Shown: positions 21,731-23,120 of the stretch, piece by piece | Numbering within the stretch: the stretch's first letter is position 1 | How the letters are laid out: each line of letters starts with the position of its first letter | IMG/VR virus record: IMGVR_UViG_3300031974_003999 | Span: 1-23,120 of that record | Length of the DNA stretch: 23,120 nucleotides | Direction: 5' to 3' (one strand) | Source of the DNA: a virus | Translations under genes and position numbers: made by a program | Notes under the pieces: model-generated | Database searches by the model: none | What the model was told of the DNA's origin: nothing | The model's input: only the letters and a program-made list of their open reading frames with translations

Positions 21731-23120
21731 TAAATTAAACCTACCTTACCTTTTTGATTCATAGCTTGTGAAATCATAGCCACGATTTGATTCTTTCTTG
21801 ATGATAGTAATTCATCAAAACCACTAGCATCTGTGGCTTCAATCTTAAAATTAACATTAACGGATTCTGATTGTTCTGGTGCAGCTTGCATTAATTGATT
21901 GTTAGGAATAATTTTTCCTGATGTTGAAGGTATAAATAATTCTTTTCCTTTTTCTCCAACCATATAAGGAGTGCCACCTACGACAAAACCTCCACTAGCA
22001 TTACCTTCTGGTTCACCACCTAAATCTAATAGATTCATTAAAGGATTAGTTATTCTTTTTCTTATAAAAGCTCGTGCTAATGTTGCTGCTATGAATCTAC
22101 CTAAATCTGCAAAGCTTGCCTTACCTGTCATGACCATATCTATCAAGGCTTGTTCACCTATCATAAATGCTTCTTTTAATCCTTTACCTATTAGCTCAGT
22201 TGGTGTTTCTAATTGATTAAATGCTTGTTTTGCTATTTGTTGAGCTTGTTTTATAAATGCATCAAATTCAGTTATAGGATCTTCTGCATCATCTTCTTCA
22301 TCTTTCTTTGTAACTAGTAAAGCTTTACCTATTTTATCTTTACCTGCAATTGCTATTGCTATAGCTGAATCTATAAAAGATGTATCTAAGTCACTACCAA
22401 GCTTTTCTCTTATTTTTGTGATAAATGCATCAACATCATCTAAATCTGCAAATATACCTAGTCCTTCTATTCCTAATTCAGAACTTAATTTATTTATTTG
22501 TCTAGTTATGTCTTGTATAGATACATCTCTCAATCCTGTAAGTGATTCTCCTAGTGTTGCAGGTTTTGATAATATATCCTGTAGTGATCTTGCTCTCTCT
22601 TCTAATTTTGCTAGCTTTCCTTCATCTTCAGTAAAACCAACATCTATACCTGGAATTGCATTTAAAGCAAGTTTAGTATCTAGAACAAAATCTTTTACTC
22701 CTTGCAACATTCCTTTGATTGTTTGTAGAAATGCAACCAAAATATCCATTATGCTTGTTGCTATGGATTGAGCTGTGAATTTGAAATCTTGAGGTGATTC
22801 ATTAATTTCTTTTATTTTCTCTACTATCTGATCAGCTATAAAACCAAACGCAGGAGCCAATTTGCCAACAACTTGTAATACGAAACCTCTAACACTTTGA
22901 GTAATTTTAGATATACTATCATTAAAAGCTTCAGTACCTCGTACAGTTTCATTATCAAGTACTAATCCTAGAGCTTTAGCTTCATCGAAATAATCTTGTA
23001 ATGCTTGTGAACCATTTCTCAATGTATTAACTACAGCAACACCTTCAGAATCGAATAGTTTAAAACCTAGTCTTAATAGATCATTTTCATCTTGGACAGA
23101 ACCAAATGCATCAGCTAAGT
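21730..23120 (-). CDS. Tail length tape measure protein, 3' part
   Basis: The frame runs past the right edge. Codons upstream of the TTG at 23022 remain open to 23120 and encode VQDENDLLRLGFKLFDSEGV, so TTG is not the true start. About 463 residues are visible. The N-terminal visible part is the conserved tape-measure segment seen in lambdoid-type proteins. It is followed by helices with hydrophobic stretches (VVGKLAPAFGFIADQIVEKI), and the C-terminus carries GGFVVGGTPYMVGEKGKELF followed by a Pro-Ser-Gly tail, a signature of tape measure C-termini. It fixes tail length and helps DNA entry. Confidence 0.88.
   Translation of the reverse strand, partial: LADAFGSVQDENDLLRLGFKLFDSEGVAVVNTLRNGSQALQDYFDEAKALGLVLDNETVRGTEAFNDSISKITQSVRGFVLQVVGKLAPAFGFIADQIVEKIKEINESPQDFKFTAQSIATSIMDILVAFLQTIKGMLQGVKDFVLDTKLALNAIPGIDVGFTEDEGKLAKLEERARSLQDILSKPATLGESLTGLRDVSIQDITRQINKLSSELGIEGLGIFADLDDVDAFITKIREKLGSDLDTSFIDSAIAIAIAGKDKIGKALLVTKKDEEDDAEDPITEFDAFIKQAQQIAKQAFNQLETPTELIGKGLKEAFMIGEQALIDMVMTGKASFADLGRFIAATLARAFIRKRITNPLMNLLDLGGEPEGNASGGFVVGGTPYMVGEKGKELFIPSTSGKIIPNNQLMQAAPEQSESVNVNFKIEATDASGFDELLSSRKNQIVAMISQAMNQKGKVGLI

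Noticed and set aside
13545-22771. Several plus-strand frames of 60-124 codons opposite the tail genes
   Set aside because: They lie antisense to long, well supported tail genes, lack Shine-Dalgarno sequences and have Ser/Pro/Val-rich composition typical of shadow frames.
1-23120. CRISPR arrays, insertion sequences, integrase or attachment sites
   Set aside because: No regularly spaced repeats, transposase or integrase motifs, or terminal inverted repeats were seen on reading both strands.

Overview
The window is a stretch of a tailed double-stranded DNA bacteriophage genome (or a prophage). It is visibly AT-rich, and the genes are packed with ATGA/TAATG overlaps. Long-tailed (siphovirus-like) morphology is suggested by a tape measure protein, distal tail proteins, a giant tail-tip (lambda J-like) protein fused to a fibre with a peptidase S74 chaperone, and a lysis module. 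I see no integrase, tRNA, CRISPR array, insertion sequence or ribosomal gene. The host cannot be named from the sequence. The gene style (DUF3310, MazG-like, ThyA-like, YqaJ, S74 fibre) resembles phages of AT-rich marine bacteria, but that is inference.

Layout. (1) Minus strand, 3595 to 1: two small ribbon-helix-helix-like proteins, a 56-residue protein, an SSB-like protein with a classic acidic C-terminal tail, a RepA/AAA_25-type ATPase with a C-terminal helix-turn-helix, a hairpin, then a PD-(D/E)XK-like nuclease, a DUF3310 protein, a probable virion protein and the start of another gene at the left edge. (2) A short divergent control region at 3596-3707 with repeated GTTTAC/GTAAAC hexamers. 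(3) Plus strand, 3708 to 11520: small early genes, then a compact set of probable DNA-base hypermodification genes. These are an Nmad1/DUF1599-like protein, a MazG-like pyrophosphohydrolase, a ThyA-fold pyrimidine hydroxymethylase/methylase, a dCMP deaminase, an SGNH-hydrolase-like protein, a putative amino acid:DNA transferase-like protein, a fold-type II PLP enzyme and a probable alpha-glutamyl/putrescinyl thymine pyrophosphorylase clade 3 (aGPT-Pplase3) protein. A small membrane protein and a recombination set (YqaJ exonuclease, 51-residue protein, HNH/endonuclease VII-like nuclease) follow. (4) Minus strand, 23120 to 11468: tape measure, two distal tail proteins, the 2228-residue tip/fibre protein, accessory tail proteins, several tiny membrane or coiled-coil proteins and a GH24 lysozyme.

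The most interesting part is 4126-9700. The deaminase, ThyA-like enzyme, MazG-like and Nmad1 proteins would shape the nucleotide pool and make a 5-hydroxymethyl pyrimidine nucleotide. The transferase-like proteins, the PLP enzyme and the SGNH-like protein would elaborate that group on DNA. Two features make it unusual. The ThyA-like enzyme has Asp where thymidylate synthases have the uracil-reading Asn, a change known from dCMP hydroxymethylase. An SGNH-fold protein is also embedded in the operon. No P-loop hydroxymethyluridine DNA kinase is seen in this window.

Eight genes or gene parts lack a long ORF and were read directly from the sequence: the partial gene at 1-47 and small genes at 3059-3229, 3431-3595, 3966-4139, 10859-11014, 12537-12695 and 12679-12843, plus the extension of the tape measure to the right edge.
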